In this document: positions 29,407 to 41,556 of the stretch, one piece after another
How the letters are laid out: every line of letters begins with the position of its first letter
Position numbering within the stretch: position 1 is the stretch's first letter
Assembly (NCBI RefSeq): GCF_000347635.1
Contig: NC_020514.1
Coordinates: 2,356,001 to 2,420,000, forward strand
Direction of reading: 5' to 3'
DNA length: 64,000 bases
Origin: Paraglaciecola psychrophila 170
GTDB lineage: Bacteria; Pseudomonadota; Gammaproteobacteria; Enterobacterales; Alteromonadaceae
Made by a program: the position numbers and the translations under genes
The notes under the pieces: model-generated
What the model saw: only the letters and a program-made list of their open reading frames with translations
The model's database searches: none
What the model was told of the DNA's origin: nothing

Positions 29407-30492
29407 ATGACAAAAATTTATAACTTCTCTGCTGGTCCTGCCATGTTGCCTGCCGCTGTGATGCAAAAAGCACAAGCAGAATTTTTGGATTGGCAATCCA
29501 TGGGCCGCTCTGTGATGGAAATCAGCCATCGTAGTAAAGAGTACATTGCGCTGGCCGAGACGGCAGAGCAGGACTTAAGGGATTTACTCAAGGTGCCTGA
29601 CAATTATAAAGTATTGTTTGCACAGGGTGGTGGCCGAGGGCAGTTTTCTGCGGTACCGATGAACTTGCAATTGAGAGCTGACTCAGCAGATTTTTTACTC
29701 TCTGGTTCTTGGTCCGAAGGAGCATTAAAAGAAGCCAGCAAATTTTTGAAAACAAATGTGGTGGGCGAAATAATTATGCAAGACGGTTTAAGCACTGTCC
29801 CAAGTATCACTGCTTCGCAAGTTGATCAAAAAAGTGCCTATTTCCACTACTGTTCAAATGAAACGGTAGAAGGGGTAGAGATCAATGACATCCCAGATTC
29901 TGGCGACGTGCCATTAGTCGTTGATATGTCCTCTAATATTTTGTCCCAGCCCATTGATGTTTCTAAATTTGGGGTGATTTATGCTGGAGCACAGAAAAAT
30001 ATTGGGCCATCGGGATTATCTGTGGTGATCGTCAGAGACGATTTATTAGATTTTGCGATGCCAGAAACACCCACCTTCTTACATTATCAAACGATGGCTA
30101 ATTATGGCTCTATGTATAATACGCCGCCCACTTATTCATGGTACTTAGCTGGTTTAGTATTTAAATGGCTAAAAGAGCAAGGCGGGGTTGAAACTATTGC
30201 CCAGACAAATGCTAAAAAAGCGGCTCTATTATATCAATGCGTTGATGAAAGCGATTTTTATCTGAATAAAGTGCACCCTGACTTTCGTTCAAAAATGAAT
30301 GTGACCTTTCATCTCCCTAATGCGGACTTTGACGCTGCTTTTATTAAAGAATCGGAACAAGCAGGATTAACCGCCCTTAAAGGTCATCGAAATGTAGGGG
30401 GGATGCGCGCCAGTATTTATAACGCTATGCCTATAGAAGGTGTACACGCGCTAACCGAATTTATGCAAGATTTCGCTAGGAGACATAAATAA
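29407..30492 (+). CDS. serC: Phosphoserine aminotransferase
   Basis: SerC is a PLP enzyme that makes O-phosphoserine in serine synthesis and also serves pyridoxal phosphate synthesis. Starting at ATG 29407 gives 361 residues (E. coli 362), beginning [15 protein letters not shown]. The PLP lysine is in [13 protein letters not shown], and the GGGRGQF and STVPS segments are conserved. An upstream in-frame start at 29380 would fall inside the gyrA terminator. The stop overlaps the aroA start by one base (TAATG), so serC-aroA-cmk-rpsA probably form one transcription unit. Confidence 0.95.
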   Translation: MTKIYNFSAGPAMLPAAVMQKAQAEFLDWQSMGRSVMEISHRSKEYIALAETAEQDLRDLLKVPDNYKVLFAQGGGRGQFSAVPMNLQLRADSADFLLSGSWSEGALKEASKFLKTNVVGEIIMQDGLSTVPSITASQVDQKSAYFHYCSNETVEGVEINDIPDSGDVPLVVDMSSNILSQPIDVSKFGVIYAGAQKNIGPSGLSVVIVRDDLLDFAMPETPTFLHYQTMANYGSMYNTPPTYSWYLAGLVFKWLKEQGGVETIAQTNAKKAALLYQCVDESDFYLNKVHPDFRSKMNVTFHLPNADFDAAFIKESEQAGLTALKGHRNVGGMRASIYNAMPIEGVHALTEFMQDFARRHK

Positions 30493-31772
30493 TGGATCAA
30501 TTATATCTTTCGCCCATCAATAAAGTGGACGGAACGGTAAACGTGCCGGGTTCAAAAAGTTTGTCTAACCGTGCGTTACTGCTCGCAGCGCTTGCAAGTG
30601 GTGAAACTCATCTAACGAACTTGTTAGACAGTGAAGACATTCATCATATGCTGAATGCACTCACTAAGCTGAAAGTCAGTTATCGCCTATCTGACTGCAA
30701 AACCCAATGTTGGGTAACCGGTATCGCAGGTGTGTTTAATGTACCAGAGAAGGTAACATTATTTTTGGGAAATGCAGGTACAGCAATGAGGCCCTTATGT
30801 GCTGCACTAGCCTGTAGCAAAGGAGAGTTCGAGCTTACGGGTGAGCCTCGAATGGAAGAACGTCCCATAGGTGCTTTAGTCGACTCATTACGCCAAGCAG
30901 GTGCAGACATAGAATATTTGAAAAATGTGGATTATCCTCCTTTATTAATAAAAGGCCATGCTCTGCAAGGGGGCAATGTTACAGTGGACGGAAGCGTGTC
31001 GAGTCAATTTCTGACTGCTTTGTTAATGAGTGCTCCTTTGTTTGACAAAGATACTATTATTGATATCAGCGGTGAGTTAGTGTCTAAGCCATATATCGAT
31101 ATCACATTACACACCATGGCGCAGTTTGGTATTGAGGTTGAAAATCAAAATTATCAAAAGTTTGTGGTTAAAGGGCAACAGCAATATAAGTCACCTGGGC
31201 ACTTTATGGTGGAAGGCGACGCATCATCGGCTTCTTATTTTCTTGCCGCTGGAGCTATTAAAGGCGGCACAGTTAGAGTTACAGGTGTTGGCAAAAATAG
31301 TATTCAAGGTGATATTCGTTTTGCCGAAGTACTGGAACAAATGGGCGCAAAAGTGAACTGGCAAGATGAGTTTATTGAAGTCACGAGTGCTCCATTAAAA
31401 GCAGTAGATTTGGATATGAATCATATCCCTGATGCGGCTATGACTATTGCTACCACGGCGCTTTTTGCTCATGGCACGACATCAATTAGAAATATCTACA
31501 ATTGGCGAGTAAAAGAAACCGACCGTCTAGCTGCAATGAGTTGCGAACTGAGAAAAGTAGGAGCGATTGTAGAAGAAGGTAAAGATTTTATATCGATTAC
31601 ACCACCAAAACAGTTAATACATGCCGAAATTGACACTTATAATGATCACCGTGTAGCGATGTGTTTTTCACTGGTTGCTTTAAGTGATACAGCAGTAACG
31701 ATTAATGACCCTAGTTGCACCGCAAAAACCTTCCCTGATTATTTCGACAGATTTGCGACTATTTGTAAGTAA
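30492..31772 (+). CDS. aroA: 3-phosphoshikimate 1-carboxyvinyltransferase (EPSP synthase)
   Basis: AroA joins PEP to shikimate-3-phosphate in aromatic amino-acid synthesis. The 426-residue protein carries the class I signatures [17 protein letters not shown] (residues about 17-33) and [16 protein letters not shown] (about 92-107), plus the RVKETDRL and [10 protein letters not shown] motifs near the C-terminus. It is translationally coupled to serC. Confidence 0.97.
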   Translation: MDQLYLSPINKVDGTVNVPGSKSLSNRALLLAALASGETHLTNLLDSEDIHHMLNALTKLKVSYRLSDCKTQCWVTGIAGVFNVPEKVTLFLGNAGTAMRPLCAALACSKGEFELTGEPRMEERPIGALVDSLRQAGADIEYLKNVDYPPLLIKGHALQGGNVTVDGSVSSQFLTALLMSAPLFDKDTIIDISGELVSKPYIDITLHTMAQFGIEVENQNYQKFVVKGQQQYKSPGHFMVEGDASSASYFLAAGAIKGGTVRVTGVGKNSIQGDIRFAEVLEQMGAKVNWQDEFIEVTSAPLKAVDLDMNHIPDAAMTIATTALFAHGTTSIRNIYNWRVKETDRLAAMSCELRKVGAIVEEGKDFISITPPKQLIHAEIDTYNDHRVAMCFSLVALSDTAVTINDPSCTAKTFPDYFDRFATICK

Positions 31773-31920
31773 AATTTACAGTAAAGGGATGCATGCCCCT
31801 GAATATTAAGCGTTTTATTATTAATATTTTAAAGGTTAAAAAAATGTAACCTTTGTGTCATTGCTAATCTAGTATGTATCCGTATAATTGCGTCCGATTT
31901 TCTTATGCTCAGGAGAGCGC

Positions 31921-32619
31921 ATGTACACAGAACCTGTCATCACTATAGACGGTCCAAGCGGAGCAGGTAAAGGTACAGTCAGTACTTTGTTAGCTAAAAA
32001 GTTGGGTTGGCACTTTTTAGATAGTGGCGCTATTTATCGAGTTTTGGCTGTTGCCTCATTGCATCACCAAATTCCAGCCGAGGACGAAGCAGGTTTGTTG
32101 CCCTTAGCGTCAGGCTTAGATGTCAATTTTGAAACGACTGAACACGGAGTCAGAGTGATTCTAGAAGGCGAAGATGTAAGTGATACAATCCGTACCGAAG
32201 AGGTGGGGGCTACTGCGTCGAAAATAGCGTCATTACCTTCAATTCGAGAAGCTTTACTAAGACGCCAGAGGGGATTTAAACAAGCGCCAGGTTTAGTAGC
32301 CGACGGTCGTGACATGGGCACCGTGGTTTTCCCAGAAGCGCAGGTCAAAATTTTTCTAACCGCCAGTGCCGAGGAACGTGCTGATAGACGCTTTAATCAG
32401 TTGAAAGCTAGTGGGCATGATGTTAATATGCTGCGCCTTTTAACTGACATAAAAGCACGTGATGAGCGAGATGCAAATCGAACCATTGCTCCTTTGGTGC
32501 CAGCGAAAGATGCATTAGTTCTTGATTCAACCGAATTGAATATAGAGCAAGTGCTTGAAAAGATTGAAATGTTTATTGAAGAGAAATTAACTAAAGCATC
32601 TACTTCAGTAAATAGTTAG
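31921..32619 (+). CDS. cmk: Cytidylate kinase
   Basis: Cmk phosphorylates CMP and dCMP. The P-loop is [12 protein letters not shown] near the N-terminus, with DSGAIYR and [12 protein letters not shown] following. The start at ATG 31921 (after an AGGAG site) gives 232 residues, in line with E. coli (227). An open frame extends 11 codons upstream but has no ribosome site. Confidence 0.95.
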   Translation: MYTEPVITIDGPSGAGKGTVSTLLAKKLGWHFLDSGAIYRVLAVASLHHQIPAEDEAGLLPLASGLDVNFETTEHGVRVILEGEDVSDTIRTEEVGATASKIASLPSIREALLRRQRGFKQAPGLVADGRDMGTVVFPEAQVKIFLTASAEERADRRFNQLKASGHDVNMLRLLTDIKARDERDANRTIAPLVPAKDALVLDSTELNIEQVLEKIEMFIEEKLTKASTSVNS

Positions 32620-32719
32620 TAGTAAAAGCCTGCCAAATTAGGATGATTTGGTTATGAATAACAACCCCGCGCTCACTGGATTGTAACGTGGATGTCAAAA
32701 AGAAATATATTAAAACACT

Positions 32720-34390
32720 ATGATTGAAAATTTTGCTGATCTATTTGAAGAAAGTTTAAAAGTAATTGAAACCCGTCCTGGCTCTATCGTTAAAGGTACT
32801 ATTGTATCTATTGACAAAGATATTGTACTTGTTGATGCTGGTCTTAAGTCTGAAAGTGCCATCCCTGTAGAACAGTTTAGAAACGCCGATGGCGAACTAG
32901 ACGTTGTTGTAGGCGATGTAATTGATGTTGCTTTGGATGCCATAGAAGATGGATTCGGTGAAACGATCTTATCTCGCGAGAAAGCGAAGCGTCACGAAGC
33001 TTGGGTAGAATTAGAAAAAGCTTACACTGAAAAAGAAACCATCATAGGTGTTATTAACGGTAAAGTTAAAGGTGGCTTTACGGTTGAAGTAAACACAGTT
33101 CGTGCTTTCTTACCAGGTTCTTTAGTCGATGTACGTCCAGTCCGCGATACGACTCATCTTGAAGGTAAAGAGTTAGAATTTAAAGTTATCAAACTAGATG
33201 CAAAACGCAATAACGTTGTTGTTTCTCGTCGTGCTGTTATCGAAGCAGAAAGCAGTGCAGAACGTGATACGCTTCTTGCTAACCTTGAAGAAGGTCATGA
33301 AGTTAAAGGTATCGTTAAGAACCTTACCGATTACGGTGCGTTTGTTGACTTAGGTGGCGTAGATGGTCTTTTGCACATCACAGATATGGCTTGGAAACGT
33401 GTTAAGCACCCAAGTGAAATCGTTAATGTTGGTGACGAAATCAACGTTAAAGTATTGAAATTCGATAAAGAGAAATCTCGTGTTTCTCTTGGTATGAAAC
33501 AGATGGGCAACGATCCTTGGCAAGAAATTGCTAACCGTTACCCTGAAGGCGCTAAATTAAGCGGTGCTGTAACTAACTTAACTGACTACGGTTGTTTTGT
33601 AGAGATCGAAGACGGTGTTGAAGGTTTGGTTCACGTTTCAGAAATGGATTGGACAAATAAGAACATCCACCCATCTAAAGTGGTCAACCTTGGCGACGTA
33701 TGTGAAGTTATGGTACTTGAAATTGACGAAGAGCGTCGTCGTATTTCTCTTGGCCTTAAACAATGTATACCTAATCCTTGGGAAGAGTTCGCTAAAGCAC
33801 AAAGTAAAGGCGACAAAGTTAGTGGTAAAATCAAATCTATCACTGATTTCGGTATCTTCATTGGCCTTGATGGCGGCATAGATGGTCTAGTTCACTTGTC
33901 TGATATTTCTTGGAACAAAACTGGCGAAGAAGCTGTTAGCGACTATAAGAAAGGCGATGAAATATCTGCTGTTGTTCTTCAAGTTGACCCAGAGCGTGAA
34001 CGTATCTCTCTTGGTGTTAAACAAATCGAAGAAGACCCTTTCAATCAGTACATCACTGATACTAAGAAAGGCACTATCGTAACTGGAATGGTTACGGCAG
34101 TTGACGCTAAAGGCGTAACAGTTAAGCTTGGTGATGAAGTTGAAGGTTATATCCGTGTAGCTGACTTAGCTCGTGACCGTGTTGAAGATGCAACTACAGT
34201 AGTCAGTGTTGATACTGAGATTGAAGCCAAGTTTATGGGCGTTGATCGTAAGAATCGCATCGTTAATTTATCTGTTAAAGCGAAAGATCATGCAGATGAG
34301 AAAGACGCGCTAGATAAAGTGAATCAACAAGAAGATGTTGGTTTCACTAACGCTTTCGCTGATGCATTTAAAGCTGCTAAAAGCGACTAA
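32720..34390 (+). CDS. rpsA: 30S ribosomal protein S1
   Basis: S1 brings structured or weak-SD mRNAs to the 30S subunit. The 556-residue protein contains six S1 (OB-fold) repeats. The conserved [15 protein letters not shown] / GCFVEI / GIFIGL strands recur about every 85 residues from residue 190 on, with [18 protein letters not shown] and DGLVHLSDI. The length matches E. coli (557). The cmk-rpsA-ihfB order is the standard gammaproteobacterial one. Confidence 0.97.
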   Translation: MIENFADLFEESLKVIETRPGSIVKGTIVSIDKDIVLVDAGLKSESAIPVEQFRNADGELDVVVGDVIDVALDAIEDGFGETILSREKAKRHEAWVELEKAYTEKETIIGVINGKVKGGFTVEVNTVRAFLPGSLVDVRPVRDTTHLEGKELEFKVIKLDAKRNNVVVSRRAVIEAESSAERDTLLANLEEGHEVKGIVKNLTDYGAFVDLGGVDGLLHITDMAWKRVKHPSEIVNVGDEINVKVLKFDKEKSRVSLGMKQMGNDPWQEIANRYPEGAKLSGAVTNLTDYGCFVEIEDGVEGLVHVSEMDWTNKNIHPSKVVNLGDVCEVMVLEIDEERRRISLGLKQCIPNPWEEFAKAQSKGDKVSGKIKSITDFGIFIGLDGGIDGLVHLSDISWNKTGEEAVSDYKKGDEISAVVLQVDPERERISLGVKQIEEDPFNQYITDTKKGTIVTGMVTAVDAKGVTVKLGDEVEGYIRVADLARDRVEDATTVVSVDTEIEAKFMGVDRKNRIVNLSVKAKDHADEKDALDKVNQQEDVGFTNAFADAFKAAKSD

Positions 34391-34506
34391 TTGACGTAAT
34401 ACACAAACGTGTTAGTTATTTTTTGAAACTTGAATAGTTTTGACAAATAACTCAACACGTTTATTATCGGTAATAACAGTTTTTTAATTGACGGAGAGTT
34501 TAATTA

Positions 34507-34797
34507 ATGACCAAGTCAGAACTTATAGAAAGACTGGCCGATAAGATGCGTCAGGTTCCTTCCAAGGATGTGGAGTCATCGATAAAAGAAATGCTAGAAC
34601 AGATGGCGCAAACTTTACAAAAAGGTGAGCGTATAGAAATCAGAGGTTTTGGTAGTTTTTCTTTGCATTATCGTGCACCACGAGTTGGTCGTAATCCTAA
34701 AACTGGTGAAACTGTGAAATTAGACGGTAAGTACGTCCCACATTTTAAACCAGGTAAAGAATTACGAGAAAGAGTCAACGAGAGTTTAGTTAGTTGA
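34507..34797 (+). CDS. ihfB: Integration host factor subunit beta
   Basis: A 96-residue DNA-bending protein of the HU/IHF family. The [20 protein letters not shown] arm includes the proline that intercalates in the minor groove. IHF acts with the alpha subunit (not in this window) in transcription, replication initiation and site-specific recombination. It is followed by an intrinsic terminator. Confidence 0.96.
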   Translation: MTKSELIERLADKMRQVPSKDVESSIKEMLEQMAQTLQKGERIEIRGFGSFSLHYRAPRVGRNPKTGETVKLDGKYVPHFKPGKELRERVNESLVS

Positions 34798-34818
34798 TTT
34801 TTTAATAATATTTTTAAG

Positions 34819-34848
34819 AACGGCACTCCAATTAGGGTGCCGTTTTTG
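34819..34848 (+). terminator. Intrinsic terminator after ihfB
   Basis: CGGCACTCC and GGGTGCCG form a stem around AATTA, followed by TTTTTG. It lies 22 bases after the ihfB stop. Confidence 0.8.
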
Positions 34849-34970
34849 TTAGAGTTACCAGAATGTTATATCACTTCATCATGTAGACACACATTGAGTA
34901 ACCAAAGTTGTAACCAAAGACTCGCTAGCAACCATTATCATTTTAGATTTGACAAGCCAAAGGGGGCGAA

Positions 34971-35234
34971 ATGAAAGTTAAAGGATTATTGTTACTACTC
35001 TTTGTATTATTAATGCTTATTGTTGCTGGGTTTGTTGGCTCACAGAACAGTCACCTAGTACCAATAAATTATATATTAGCTGAGACAGAAATACGTATGT
35101 CAGTATTATTAGCTGTGACGTTTTCTTTAGGCGTTTTATTCTCAGTTTTGATATTTATTGGTTATATTCTGCGTTTAAAGTGGCGTATCAGCAGTTTAGA
35201 ACGCAAAAATAAAAAACTACTCACAGCCCACTAA
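34971..35234 (+). CDS. lapA: Lipopolysaccharide assembly protein LapA (DUF1049)
   Basis: An 87-residue inner-membrane protein with two transmembrane helices (about 4-22 and 42-66) and a basic cytosolic tail (RLKWRISSLERKNKKLL). LapA works with LapB to control LpxC turnover and LPS export. It sits nine bases upstream of lapB, as in E. coli. Confidence 0.92.
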   Translation: MKVKGLLLLLFVLLMLIVAGFVGSQNSHLVPINYILAETEIRMSVLLAVTFSLGVLFSVLIFIGYILRLKWRISSLERKNKKLLTAH

Positions 35235-35243
35235 CGTTACATA

Positions 35244-36413
35244 ATGTTAGAACTCCTCTTTTTGTTATTACCAGTTGCTGCTGGATATGGCTGGGTGATG
35301 GGGCGTAACAGCGCCCGTCAAGCGCAACAAAGACACTCAAGTATATTAGCCAAACATTATTATCGAGGCTTAAATTTTTTACTTTCTGATGAGCCAGATA
35401 AAGCAGTTGATACTTTAATAAAAATGATTGATTTGGACAGCGATACGGTTGAAACCCATATCGCAATGGGCAAATTTTTCAGGCACCGCGGCGAGCTTGA
35501 CCGAGCTATTAGAGTTCATCAAAATCTGGTCAGTAAAGAACAAATTTCAGCTTTGCAACGAGAATCTGCTTTATATGAATTGGGTCGGGATTACATTCTG
35601 GCTGGTTTTTTAGAGCGTGCAGAAAACGCGTTTTTGCAGTTGTTGAATAGCCAAAAACACTTTATTAATGCACAAATTCAATTGTTCAATATTTATCAAA
35701 CCACCAAAGAGTGGTCAAGAGCCATTGAATTAGCTGAACAAATGATTGGAGCGGGTGGTGACAGTGATGAACTCTGTACTCGAGTGGCACACTTTTACTG
35801 TGAGCAGGCAAGTATTGAGATAAAGAACAACAACCTAATAGAAGCAGAAGCGAATCTTATGAAGGCAGTGGCTGCGGACGAAAAATCGGTACGTCCGTGG
35901 CTGTTGCTAGGTGAAATTGCCATGCAACAACAAAAATACGATGAAGCTATCGATTGTTTAAGTCAAATTCCTAGTCGTGATGTAAATTGGTTAAGTGAGG
36001 CCGTTCCTTTAATTGAGGTGTGTGCCGAGCAACTGAATGATCATACAAAACTGAACAAAGTATTAGACGAATACTGGCAACAATGCGCTACTGCCTACTT
36101 GGCTAAAGTCAAACTTATGGCAAAAGACGGCGAAGTAGAAAATGCAGCACAAGTATTGTTAGAACAACTGAAAAAACATCCCACTATGAAAGGTTTCAAA
36201 ACCCTAATGGGATTGTACATTAATTTACAAGATCACGAGCAATCGACTAATAGTTTAGTGTTGCTAAAAGAATTAGTAGAAGAACAAATACAACAACGCC
36301 CTAAATACAAATGTCATGGCTGTGGTTTTGCTGGAAGTAAAATTCACTGGCTTTGCCCTTCATGTAAAAAATGGGGTGTGGTTAAACCTATTAAAGGTTT
36401 AGACGGAGAGTAA
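35244..36413 (+). CDS. lapB: Lipopolysaccharide assembly protein LapB (YciM)
   Basis: A 389-residue TPR protein with an N-terminal membrane anchor (residues 1-18), about nine TPR-like helical pairs, and a C-terminal rubredoxin-type zinc module (CHGCGFAG...CPSCKKWG). LapB promotes FtsH degradation of LpxC, tuning LPS synthesis. All four zinc cysteines are present. pyrF starts two bases after its stop. Confidence 0.95.
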   Translation: MLELLFLLLPVAAGYGWVMGRNSARQAQQRHSSILAKHYYRGLNFLLSDEPDKAVDTLIKMIDLDSDTVETHIAMGKFFRHRGELDRAIRVHQNLVSKEQISALQRESALYELGRDYILAGFLERAENAFLQLLNSQKHFINAQIQLFNIYQTTKEWSRAIELAEQMIGAGGDSDELCTRVAHFYCEQASIEIKNNNLIEAEANLMKAVAADEKSVRPWLLLGEIAMQQQKYDEAIDCLSQIPSRDVNWLSEAVPLIEVCAEQLNDHTKLNKVLDEYWQQCATAYLAKVKLMAKDGEVENAAQVLLEQLKKHPTMKGFKTLMGLYINLQDHEQSTNSLVLLKELVEEQIQQRPKYKCHGCGFAGSKIHWLCPSCKKWGVVKPIKGLDGE

Positions 36414-36414
36414 T

Positions 36415-37155
36415 TTGAAAAACAAGACCGTGACAAATATTAAATCAGATCCGAAAATTGTAGTGGCTCTTGATTTTGATCAAATAAGCAATGCTGAAGC
36501 TTTTATTGACAAACTCGACCCAAAACTGTGCAGACTAAAAGTGGGCAAAGAGATGTTTACTCATTTCGGGCCTAGTTTTGTGACCAGCCTTGTAAATAAA
36601 AACTATGATGTTTTTCTAGACTTAAAATTTCATGATATTCCTAATACCGTCGCTAAAGCTTGCCAAGCAGCTGCAGACTTAGGTGTTTGGATGGTCAATG
36701 TACACGCCTCTGGAGGTCCTAAAATGATGGATTATGCCAGAGAAAGCTTAGATAAGTATGCTGTTAACAAGCCACTTTTGATTGCTGTTACAGTCTTGAC
36801 TAGCATGGATCAACAGCAATTAAGCGCTATTGGTATTAATTCAACACCTGAGCAACAAGTATTGAAATTGGCTCAATTGACGTATGACTGTGATTTAGAT
36901 GGGGTAGTGTGCTCGGCGCAAGAGTCTAAGTTACTTAAATCCCACTTTCTTAAACCAAGCACTGCTAAGGATTTTAAATTAGTCACCCCAGGTATCCGCC
37001 CAGAAGGTTCAGCCAAAGGCGACCAAATACGAGTGATGACACCCAAAGAAGCGATGCAAGCCGGCTCTGACTATTTAGTGATAGGCCGACCGATTACCCA
37101 ATCAGCCGACCCAATTAACACCATAATTGAGATCAATAACTCAATAATTTTATAG
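36415..37155 (+). CDS. pyrF: Orotidine 5'-phosphate decarboxylase
   Basis: PyrF makes UMP from OMP. The 246-residue protein holds the catalytic motif [11 protein letters not shown], the VVALDFD N-terminal strand and the C-terminal phosphate loop [14 protein letters not shown] with YLVIGRPI. The start is a TTG at 36415 preceded by GGAGAG. The lapA-lapB-pyrF order is conserved with E. coli. Confidence 0.96.
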   Translation: MKNKTVTNIKSDPKIVVALDFDQISNAEAFIDKLDPKLCRLKVGKEMFTHFGPSFVTSLVNKNYDVFLDLKFHDIPNTVAKACQAAADLGVWMVNVHASGGPKMMDYARESLDKYAVNKPLLIAVTVLTSMDQQQLSAIGINSTPEQQVLKLAQLTYDCDLDGVVCSAQESKLLKSHFLKPSTAKDFKLVTPGIRPEGSAKGDQIRVMTPKEAMQAGSDYLVIGRPITQSADPINTIIEINNSIIL

Positions 37156-37256
37156 AGTCTTCAACCTGTTTAAGAGTCTTCAACGAATTAAGAGTCTTCA
37201 ACGAATTAAGAGTCCTCAACCTGTTAAAGAGCCTTAATCGTATTAAAGAGTTTCTA
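37156..37256 (+). repeat. Short tandem repeat array between pyrF and ald
   Basis: Six degenerate 18-19 base units, each beginning AGAGTCTTCAAC or a close variant and ending in GTTTA, AATTA or GTTAA, start right after the pyrF stop. The two middle units are identical (AGAGTCTTCAACGAATTA). The last unit overlaps the final codons of ald on the opposite strand. Confidence 0.85.
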
Positions 37257-38376
37257 ACGCTGTTTTAGCATCCATATACTCAAGATTTAGTTCTTTACCT
37301 AAAGCGTCAACAACTGCTTTGTAAGTGACTTTACCTTGATGCACATTAAGACCGTTTAATAAATGAGGGTCATCTAACATGGCCTGTTTAGGGCCTTTAT
37401 TCGCTAAGGCTAGACCAAAAGGTAGCGTGGCGTTATTGAGTGCCATAGTTGATGTCCGAGCGACACCACCTGGCATATTAGCGACACAATAATGAACAAC
37501 GTCATCTATGATATAAACGGGATCTTGGTGTGTGGTGGCTCTTGATGTTTCAAAACATCCACCTTGATCAATAGCAACATCTACTACGACCGATCCTGGT
37601 TTCATCTTTTTGATATGTTCACGATTTAGCAGTTTAGGTGCTGCAGCACCCGGCACTAATACTGCGCCAATTACTAGGTCTGCTCTGGAAGTGTAATATT
37701 CGATGCTTTCTGCGGTTGAAAAAACTGTTGCGAGTCTGCCTTCAAAAATATCATCTAGTTCACGCAAACGATTCAGTGACCTGTCTAAAATAGTCACATC
37801 CGCACCTATGCCCATTGCCATTTTGGCTGCGTTTAAACCCACAACTCCACCACCTATGACCACTACCTTACCTGGAGCCACACCAGGCACACCACCCAAT
37901 AGGGTACCGCTTCCGCCTTGAGCTTTCTCTAAATAATGTGCTCCGGCTTGTACTGACATTCTTCCTGCTACTTCACTCATAGGCGCTAAAAGCGGCAGGG
38001 TATTTCTATTATCAGTAACGGTTTCATAAGCAATACAGGTTGCGCCTGATTCGACTAATAATTGAGTTTGTATGGGATCTGGCGCCAAGTGCAGATAGGT
38101 ATATAAGGTCTGACCCGGACGTAACATCTTACATTCATTTGCCTGGGGCTCTTTTACCTTCACTATCATATCGGCTTTGGCGAAGATTTTTGCTGCACTA
38201 TCAATTATCTCTGCACCTGCTTCTATATAGTGTTCATCGGTAAAACCAATAGAATGGCCAGCTTGGGTTTCAACCCATACTTGATGTGAGTGCTGCACAA
38301 ACTCTTTGACTGCAGCAGGGGTCAAGCCCACTCTATATTCATGATTCTTAATTTCTTTTGGTACACCGATCAACAT
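37243..38376 (-). CDS. ald: Alanine dehydrogenase
   Basis: Ald reversibly converts L-alanine and NAD+ to pyruvate and ammonia. The 377-residue protein has the N-terminal [20 protein letters not shown], the catalytic Lys and His regions ([15 protein letters not shown]), and the NAD loop [16 protein letters not shown]. Catabolic ald genes are commonly controlled by an adjacent Lrp/AsnC regulator, and lrp is divergent next door. Confidence 0.95.
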   Translation of the reverse strand: MLIGVPKEIKNHEYRVGLTPAAVKEFVQHSHQVWVETQAGHSIGFTDEHYIEAGAEIIDSAAKIFAKADMIVKVKEPQANECKMLRPGQTLYTYLHLAPDPIQTQLLVESGATCIAYETVTDNRNTLPLLAPMSEVAGRMSVQAGAHYLEKAQGGSGTLLGGVPGVAPGKVVVIGGGVVGLNAAKMAMGIGADVTILDRSLNRLRELDDIFEGRLATVFSTAESIEYYTSRADLVIGAVLVPGAAAPKLLNREHIKKMKPGSVVVDVAIDQGGCFETSRATTHQDPVYIIDDVVHYCVANMPGGVARTSTMALNNATLPFGLALANKGPKQAMLDDPHLLNGLNVHQGKVTYKAVVDALGKELNLEYMDAKTALETL

Positions 38377-38457
38377 GACTCATTCCAATTACAAATATTT
38401 TAGGAGCAAATTATAAATTAATATTAGAAGTAAGTTGTTTTGTATTCTGACATTCAA

Positions 38458-38472
38458 AAGCATATTATTCTG
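38458..38472 (-). promoter_or_regulatory. Candidate Lrp-binding site between ald and lrp
   Basis: The minus strand reads CAGAATAATATGCTT, which fits 13 of 15 positions of the Lrp consensus YAGHAWATTWTDCTR. The site sits 28 bases before the lrp start and 82 bases before ald. Autoregulation and control of ald are plausible. Confidence 0.45.
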
Positions 38473-38499
38473 TAAAATAACTATTTAGCAAAATATTCT

Positions 38500-38985
38500 A
38501 TGTTAATAAAAACCCCTAAACATATTGATAGGATCGATAGAAATATTCTTATTGAGTTGCAAAAAAATGGAAAAATCACTAATTCGGAGCTTGCTAATAA
38601 AATAGGTTTGAGCGCTAGCCCATGTTTAGAAAGGGTTAAGAGGTTAGAGACCCAAGGTTATATTACAGGTTATCATGCTCGAGTTGATCCTTCATTGCTA
38701 GGCGCAGCCATGTTAGTTTTTGTAGAAATTACCTTAACAAAAACATCTGTAGACATATTTGAAGAATTTTCTACTGCGGTGCGTAAACATGAAGATATTC
38801 AAGAATGTCATTTAGTTTCAGGTAATTTCGATTTTTTGCTTAAGGCCAGAGTTGCGGATATGTCCAGTTATCGAAAGTTACTTGGTGATACCTTATTACG
38901 TTTACCGGGAGTGAGTGAGTCTCGAACTTATGTGGTCATGGAGGAGATAAAGGAGTCGACTCAAGTCAAAATAAGCCTGAGATAA
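38500..38985 (+). CDS. lrp: Leucine-responsive regulatory protein Lrp
   Basis: A 161-residue Lrp/AsnC-family regulator. An N-terminal helix-turn-helix (IDRNILIELQKNGKITNSELANKIGLSASPCLERVKRLE) is followed by the RAM ligand-binding domain, with conserved HLVSGNFDFLLK. Similarity and length agree with the global regulator Lrp (164 residues), and lrp-ftsK-lolA is the conserved order. An alternative is a dedicated regulator of the divergent ald. Confidence 0.9.
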   Translation: MLIKTPKHIDRIDRNILIELQKNGKITNSELANKIGLSASPCLERVKRLETQGYITGYHARVDPSLLGAAMLVFVEITLTKTSVDIFEEFSTAVRKHEDIQECHLVSGNFDFLLKARVADMSSYRKLLGDTLLRLPGVSESRTYVVMEEIKESTQVKISLR

Positions 38986-39123
38986 CATTTCTTACCCAGT
39001 ATTGATTGATTTGCGAGCGGTAAGTACCAGCAAACTAGGATTTTTAGGACTGCACTGTTATCTTATACACATGAATTTTAATAGGACCTAGAATCCTAGT
39101 TACATATAACGATAATAGACACT

Positions 39124-41535
39124 ATGGCGAGACTCACAGGCATTCAAAGAATTATGGAGGTAGGCATGATTATCAGCTGTGTCTTCGCGTTTTTTCTATT
39201 ATTAGCTATGGCTTCTTTTCATCCTGCGGATCCAGGTTGGAGTCAAGCTGGATTGCAAAGTAACGTACATAACTGGGTAGGGCCAATAGGGGCTTGGTTT
39301 GCAGATATTTTGTTTTTTATTCTGGGATCCTTCGCGTATAGCTTGCCTTTTTGTTGCGCGTTTTTGGGGTGGTTTTTATTTCAACAAACTAAAACGTTAT
39401 TAGAGATAGATTATCTGACCATTGGACTTCGACTGATAGGCGTAATTTTACTAGTATTAGGTGCGACTGGTTTGTTAAGTCTGAATGTAGAAGACATCCA
39501 TAACTATACTTCTGGCGGTATGGTCGGTGACGTGTTGAGTTCGTCATTAATCCCCTATTTTAGTTTGGTAGGTACGACACTTTTATTATTATGTTTTTTT
39601 TGCACCGGTTTTACACTTTTAAGTGGTATTTCATGGGTTGTGATTGTTGACAAAATTGGCGAGTGGACAATTTACATTAGTCGTTACATTTATCACACCC
39701 CCGCTAAATTCAAAGGATCTTCTCATCTGCTTTTACCCTTTAAAAAAGCAGAGCCTGAGCCGGCTACTATAGCTAATGTTGATGATAACTTTTGGGGCAG
39801 TGAGACCAAAAATAGTAGCTATGATCCACAAAACGACGAGGTATATTCAGTTGAGCCTGTTGTGCCGCAAAGTATTTTAGATGAACCCCCGCCTGTAAAG
39901 AAAAGCCCTGTTTCCATCAGTGAGTTAAAAAGGAAGATTAGTCTTTCGAGGAATTCTCCGAAAGTAGAGCCGGTCATGACAGAGGCCGAATCAGAACCAG
40001 AACCAGAACCTGTATCCGATTTAGGTGCTGCTAAAGAACAAGGACCAATGCCGTCTTTCGATTTGTTAGAACGCGCAGATAAAATTAAAAACCCCATTAC
40101 ACCAGAAGAATTAGAAATTGTGTCGCGTTTGCTCGAAGCCAAACTAGCTGATTTTAATATCGAAGCCAGAGTGGTAGGAGTATATCCTGGTCCTGTTATC
40201 ACACGCTTTGAAATGGATTTAGCGCCGGGTGTAAAGGTCAGTAAAATTACGACTTTATCAAAAGATTTGGCTCGCTCTATGTCCGCTATTTCGGTGCGTG
40301 TGGTTGAAGTTATTCCTGGTAAATCTGTTATTGGTTTAGAACTGCCAAATAAAAAACGCGACATGGTGCGTTTAAGCGAAGTAATAAGCGCCGATGTGTT
40401 TCAAGCTTCTGAGTCACCACTGACGATGGTGTTAGGCGCGGATATCTCGGGTAAACCTGTGGTGGTAGATCTGGCGAAAATGCCTCACCTTTTAGTTGCG
40501 GGTACCACCGGCTCTGGTAAGTCGGTGGGTGTTAACGTTATGATCCTTAGCCTGTTATACAAATCTACACCTGAAGATGTGCGGATGATCATGATTGATC
40601 CCAAAATGTTGGAATTATCGGTTTATGAAGGTATTCCTCATTTGTTAACTGAAGTTGTCACCGACATGAAAGAAGCTGCCAATGCACTGCGTTGGTGTGT
40701 GGGTGAGATGGAACGACGTTACAAATTGATGTCTTCCCTTGGGGTCAGGAATCTAAAAGGCTATAACACCAAAGTATTGAATGCGATTGAAGCGGGAGAG
40801 CCTATTCGCGACCCATTATGGAAGTCTGAAGAAAGCATGGAAACAGTGGCTCCTTTTTTAGCGAAACTGCCTGCGATAGTCGTAGTGGTGGATGAATTTG
40901 CCGACATGATGATGATTGTAGGTAAAAAAGTCGAAGAGTTAATTGCGCGTATTGCCCAAAAAGCGCGTGCTGCTGGTATTCATCTAGTGCTTGCAACGCA
41001 AAGACCTTCTGTTGATGTGATTACCGGTTTGATTAAAGCTAACATTCCAACCCGTATTGCGTTTCAGGTATCCTCTAAAATTGATTCTCGGACTATCCTC
41101 GATCAGGGTGGGGCAGAGGCATTGTTAGGGGCAGGGGATATGTTGTATTTACCTCCAGGAACAGGTGTGCCGACTAGAATTCATGGTGCATTTGTGGATG
41201 ATCATGAAGTGCATGCTGTGGTCGCTGATTGGAAAAAGCGCGGTGCACCGCAATATATAGATGAGATTTTAAACGGTGATGCGAATACAGAGATCCTTTT
41301 ACCAGGTGAACAGTCAGAAGATGCCGATCAAGAATATGATGTGTTTTATGATGAAGCAGTAGCCTTTGTGACAGAGAGTAGACGGGCATCGGTATCTGGC
41401 GTACAGCGAAAATTCAGAATTGGTTACAATCGCGCAGCAAGACTGGTTGAACAAATGGAACAAAGCGGCGTCGTAACTTCACCTGGGCATAATGGCAATC
41501 GTGAAGTATTGGCTGCTGCTGCTCCTAGAGATTAA
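39124..41535 (+). CDS. ftsK: DNA translocase FtsK
   Basis: FtsK pumps chromosomal DNA at the division septum and activates XerCD at dif. The 803-residue protein has four N-terminal membrane helices (about 18-180) and a short Pro/Glu-rich linker (about 200-310), much shorter than the E. coli linker. The motor follows, with Walker [14 protein letters not shown], Walker [13 protein letters not shown] and the C-terminal gamma winged-helix domain ([20 protein letters not shown]) that reads KOPS. It is complete. Confidence 0.96.
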   Translation: MARLTGIQRIMEVGMIISCVFAFFLLLAMASFHPADPGWSQAGLQSNVHNWVGPIGAWFADILFFILGSFAYSLPFCCAFLGWFLFQQTKTLLEIDYLTIGLRLIGVILLVLGATGLLSLNVEDIHNYTSGGMVGDVLSSSLIPYFSLVGTTLLLLCFFCTGFTLLSGISWVVIVDKIGEWTIYISRYIYHTPAKFKGSSHLLLPFKKAEPEPATIANVDDNFWGSETKNSSYDPQNDEVYSVEPVVPQSILDEPPPVKKSPVSISELKRKISLSRNSPKVEPVMTEAESEPEPEPVSDLGAAKEQGPMPSFDLLERADKIKNPITPEELEIVSRLLEAKLADFNIEARVVGVYPGPVITRFEMDLAPGVKVSKITTLSKDLARSMSAISVRVVEVIPGKSVIGLELPNKKRDMVRLSEVISADVFQASESPLTMVLGADISGKPVVVDLAKMPHLLVAGTTGSGKSVGVNVMILSLLYKSTPEDVRMIMIDPKMLELSVYEGIPHLLTEVVTDMKEAANALRWCVGEMERRYKLMSSLGVRNLKGYNTKVLNAIEAGEPIRDPLWKSEESMETVAPFLAKLPAIVVVVDEFADMMMIVGKKVEELIARIAQKARAAGIHLVLATQRPSVDVITGLIKANIPTRIAFQVSSKIDSRTILDQGGAEALLGAGDMLYLPPGTGVPTRIHGAFVDDHEVHAVVADWKKRGAPQYIDEILNGDANTEILLPGEQSEDADQEYDVFYDEAVAFVTESRRASVSGVQRKFRIGYNRAARLVEQMEQSGVVTSPGHNGNREVLAAAAPRD

Positions 41536-41556
41536 CCCTACAAGAAGTAATAATAA

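Noticed and set aside
37156..37256. CRISPR array
   Set aside because: Units are 18-19 bases, contiguous without spacers, degenerate, and no cas gene is near.
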